From Candidatus Thiodiazotropha sp. (ex Gloverina cf. vestifex) (lineage in GTDB: Bacteria > Pseudomonadota > Gammaproteobacteria > Chromatiales > Chromatiaceae): a stretch of DNA of 7,822 nucleotides. The position numbers were made by a program, and so were the translations under genes. Positions 6,601-7,822 of this stretch are shown piece after piece. The notes beneath the pieces were generated by a model. The model did no database searches, was not told the origin of the DNA, and saw only the letters and a list, made by a program, of their open reading frames with translations. The number at the start of each line of letters is the position of its first letter. Position 1 is the first letter of the stretch. The stretch spans positions 1-7,822 of the forward strand of contig JAHXHT010000105.1 in the NCBI GenBank assembly GCA_025656435.1, given 5' to 3'.

Positions 6601-7822
6601 CGGTTGACTGACCTCCAGACGCATATGGGCACCCGCATCGGCCAGGTTCAACAAGTTGGGACGTGGTCCGATTAAACTGACCAGCGACATGACCAACTCC
6701 TCTCGGATCGGGTCAATCGGAGGGTTGGTCACCTGGGCAAAATTCTGCTTGAAATAGGTGGAGAGGTGCTTGGCCCTGAGAGAGAGCACCGACGGCGGGT
6801 TGTCCGCTCCCATCGAACCCGTTCCTTCCTGACCGGTCAGCACCATCGGGGTGAGCAGAAATTTGAGATCTTCCTGGCTGTAGCCGAAGGCCTGCTGGGC
6901 ATCCAACAAGTCATCCTCATCAGGTGCCATAGGCGCAACATCGGAGGGCAGCTCGTCCAAGTGGATCTGGGTCTGATCCAGCCAGTCTTGGTAGGGTCTT
7001 GCTTTGCCCAGCTGGGACTTGATCTCTTCATCGTCGATGATGCGGCCCTGCTCCATATCGATCAGGAACATCTTGCCGGGCTGCAGACGCCACTTTTTGA
7101 CAATCTTCTCTTCTGGGATATCCAGGACACCCATTTCAGAGCTCATCACCACCAGATCGTCATCGGTAATCAGATAACGTGCCGGACGAAGACCGTTCCG
7201 GTCCAGTGTAGCGCCGACCTGACTACCATCGGTGAAGGCAACCGCTGCGGGACCATCCCAGGGTTCCATCAGTGCGGCATGATATTCATAAAATGCACGC
7301 CGCTCTTGATCCATCAGCTTGTTGCCGCCCCAAGCTTCGGGAATCAGCATCATCATGGCATGTGCCAGGGAATAACCGCCGGCCACCAGAAGTTCCAGTG
7401 CATTATCGAAACAGGCAGAATCAGACTGGCCCTCAGGAATCAGTGGCCAGATCTTATCCAGATCCCCTCCAAGGATCTCGGAGGCCATGGAGTTTTTCCG
7501 GGCACGCATCCAGTTTACATTGCCACGCAGGGTATTGATCTCGCCATTGTGGGCAATCATGCGGAATGGGTGAGCCAGATCCCAGGTGGGAAAGGTATTG
7601 GTTGAAAAGCGTTGATGCACCAACGCCAAGGCGGTAACCATGCGCTCATCACTCAGATCGAGAAAGTAGTCGCCTACCTGATCAGCCAGCAGCATGCCCT
7701 TGTAGACGATGGTCCGTGACGAGAAAGAGGTAAAATAGAAAGAATCTCCTCCCTCTAACTCCGCCTGGCGTATCCGATTTTCAATCTGCTTGCGAATCAC
7801 AAAGAGCTTACGTTCAAAAGCA
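3661..7822 (-). CDS. gltB: Glutamate synthase (NADPH) large (alpha) subunit, N-terminus outside window
   Basis: Alpha subunit of glutamate synthase. It releases ammonia from glutamine, channels it to the synthase site and reductively aminates 2-oxoglutarate to glutamate, working with GltD in the cytoplasm. The window holds about 1,386 codons. The frame is open past the GTG at 7800 and reads AFERKLF before it, family-like sequence, so the true start and the catalytic Cys1 lie outside, with about 150-170 residues missing. Numbering from that GTG, the class-II amidotransferase remainder includes HQRFSTNT (62-69), HNGEINT (84-90), EPWDGPAA (179-186) and DRNGLRPARY (200-209). A central domain follows (about 310-610). 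The FMN synthase domain (about 700-1030) carries GAKPGEGGQLPG, GYDGGTGASP and DGGMRTGRD. The 3Fe-4S cysteines are Cys965, Cys971 and Cys976 (C-x5-C-x4-C). The C-terminal GXGXG beta-helix domain spans about 1090-1290. No internal lesion is seen. Confidence 0.97.
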   Translation of the reverse strand, partial: AFERKLFVIRKQIENRIRQAELEGGDSFYFTSFSSRTIVYKGMLLADQVGDYFLDLSDERMVTALALVHQRFSTNTFPTWDLAHPFRMIAHNGEINTLRGNVNWMRARKNSMASEILGGDLDKIWPLIPEGQSDSACFDNALELLVAGGYSLAHAMMMLIPEAWGGNKLMDQERRAFYEYHAALMEPWDGPAAVAFTDGSQVGATLDRNGLRPARYLITDDDLVVMSSEMGVLDIPEEKIVKKWRLQPGKMFLIDMEQGRIIDDEEIKSQLGKARPYQDWLDQTQIHLDELPSDVAPMAPDEDDLLDAQQAFGYSQEDLKFLLTPMVLTGQEGTGSMGADNPPSVLSLRAKHLSTYFKQNFAQVTNPPIDPIREELVMSLVSLIGPRPNLLNLADAGAHMRLEVSQPVLTNEDLERIRHIEDNTAGAFRTRTLYTTYPVADGASGMKAALDALCELAEQKVREGYNILILSDRRVDADNIAIPALLATSAVHHHLIRKGLRTESGLVLETGAALEIHHFATLAGYGAEAVNPYLAFDTIQSELPSLTEELTFAEAQKRYIKAVGKGLKKVMSKMGISTYQSYCGAQIFDAVGLSSSLIDAYFTGTTTTIEGAGLNEIAAEAVKWHDKAYGDQQIYKRHLDVGGDYAYRLRGEDHNWTPETIAKLQHSVRSNDWNTYQDYAKAINEQNEILLTLRGLFEFKWAEQPIPLDEVEPASEIVKRFATGAMSFGSISYEAHSTLAKAMNAIGGKSNTGEGGEEPERFNPLTDGSGNPERSAIKQVASGRFGVTTEYLVNADDIQIKMAQGAKPGEGGQLPGHKVNQQIARVRHSTPGVGLISPPPHHDIYSIEDLAQLIHDLKNANPKARISVKLVSEVGVGTVAAGVSKAHADHVTISGYDGGTGASPLTSIKHAGSPWEIGLAETHQTLVLNQLRGRIAVQADGGMRTGRDVIIAALLGADEIGFATAPLIAEGCLMMRKCHLNTCPVGIATQDPELRKRFTGEPEHVINFFFFVAEEARQLMAKLGYRSWNEMVGQMDRLDMRKAINHWKAKGLDYSRLLRKPQAADNVAIYNCEVQDHGLDKALDKVLIERAQPAIEKGEPVKIDIDIHNYNRTFGTMLSGRVAEKYGHAGLPDDTVYIKVNGTAGQSFGAWVAKGITLELSGEGNDYVGKGLSGGRLVIYPPAASKIGKAEENIIVGNTVLYGAINGECYFRGVGGERFCVRNSGATAVIEGVGDHGCEYMTGGIVVCLGPTGRNFAAGMSGGIAYVLDEQGDFSDRCNLAQVELEPIEDEDIALEVLDHQGGDLESHGMVDLSHDMTRYDALRLKQLIEKHLHYTNSEVAKRILDNWEAYLPKFVKVMPVEYRRALKEMQAQQKSVASAVSKGSR

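Noticed and set aside
6766..7605. A 279-codon open frame on the plus strand opposite gltB
   Set aside because: It lies wholly antisense to conserved amidotransferase-domain coding sequence, has no family-like motif and no convincing ribosome binding site.
3661..7800. The GTG at 7800 as the real start of gltB
   Set aside because: The frame continues upstream with family-like residues AFERKLF, and the essential N-terminal nucleophile region would be missing, so the start is beyond the window.
1..7822. CRISPR array, tRNA, rRNA, integrase attachment site or phage/defence genes
   Set aside because: I saw no regularly spaced repeats, tRNA-like folds or signature proteins. Apart from the left edge, the window is ordinary chromosomal sequence.

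Overview
The window looks like chromosomal DNA from a proteobacterium, most likely a gammaproteobacterium of the sulfur-oxidiser/Chromatiales kind. That placement is an inference from the protein types: a long proteobacterial GltB/GltD pair, a Bcp-type peroxiredoxin and an exosortase-associated ATPase. No rRNA or other taxonomic marker is present.

Left edge (1-463, minus strand): a Bcp/PrxQ-type peroxiredoxin gene starts normally at 463 and reads as a good family member for about 124 residues. It then stops resembling the family in every frame near base 91. The last ~90 bases hold a strong hairpin (39-67), an overlapping alternative hairpin (33-53), and an ATG at the edge opening M-P-R-P-S. 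This suggests, without proving, that a small IS200/IS605- or RAYT-like element has inserted into the peroxiredoxin gene and continues beyond the window.

464-760: a divergent intergenic region with a candidate promoter on each strand and several inverted repeats. Two compact hairpins fall in the predicted leader of the rightward gene.

761-1870 (plus): an ExeA/GspA-like AAA ATPase of the type associated with the exosortase XrtA/PEP-CTERM system. It carries a low-complexity linker and a C-terminal coiled coil, and no other exosortase or polysaccharide gene is visible beside it.

1892-7822 (minus): gltB (5' end outside the window), gltD two bases downstream, a probable weak intrinsic terminator, and then a 74-codon gene of unknown function that ends 21 bases from the convergent ATPase gene. 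GltB and GltD form NADPH-dependent glutamate synthase, which with glutamine synthetase makes the GS-GOGAT route of ammonium assimilation. All cofactor motifs inside the window are intact.

Most of the window is core metabolism. The parts worth attention are the left-edge junction in the peroxiredoxin gene, the structured leader of the isolated ATPase gene, the ATPase's unusual tail, and the small unknown gene behind gltD.
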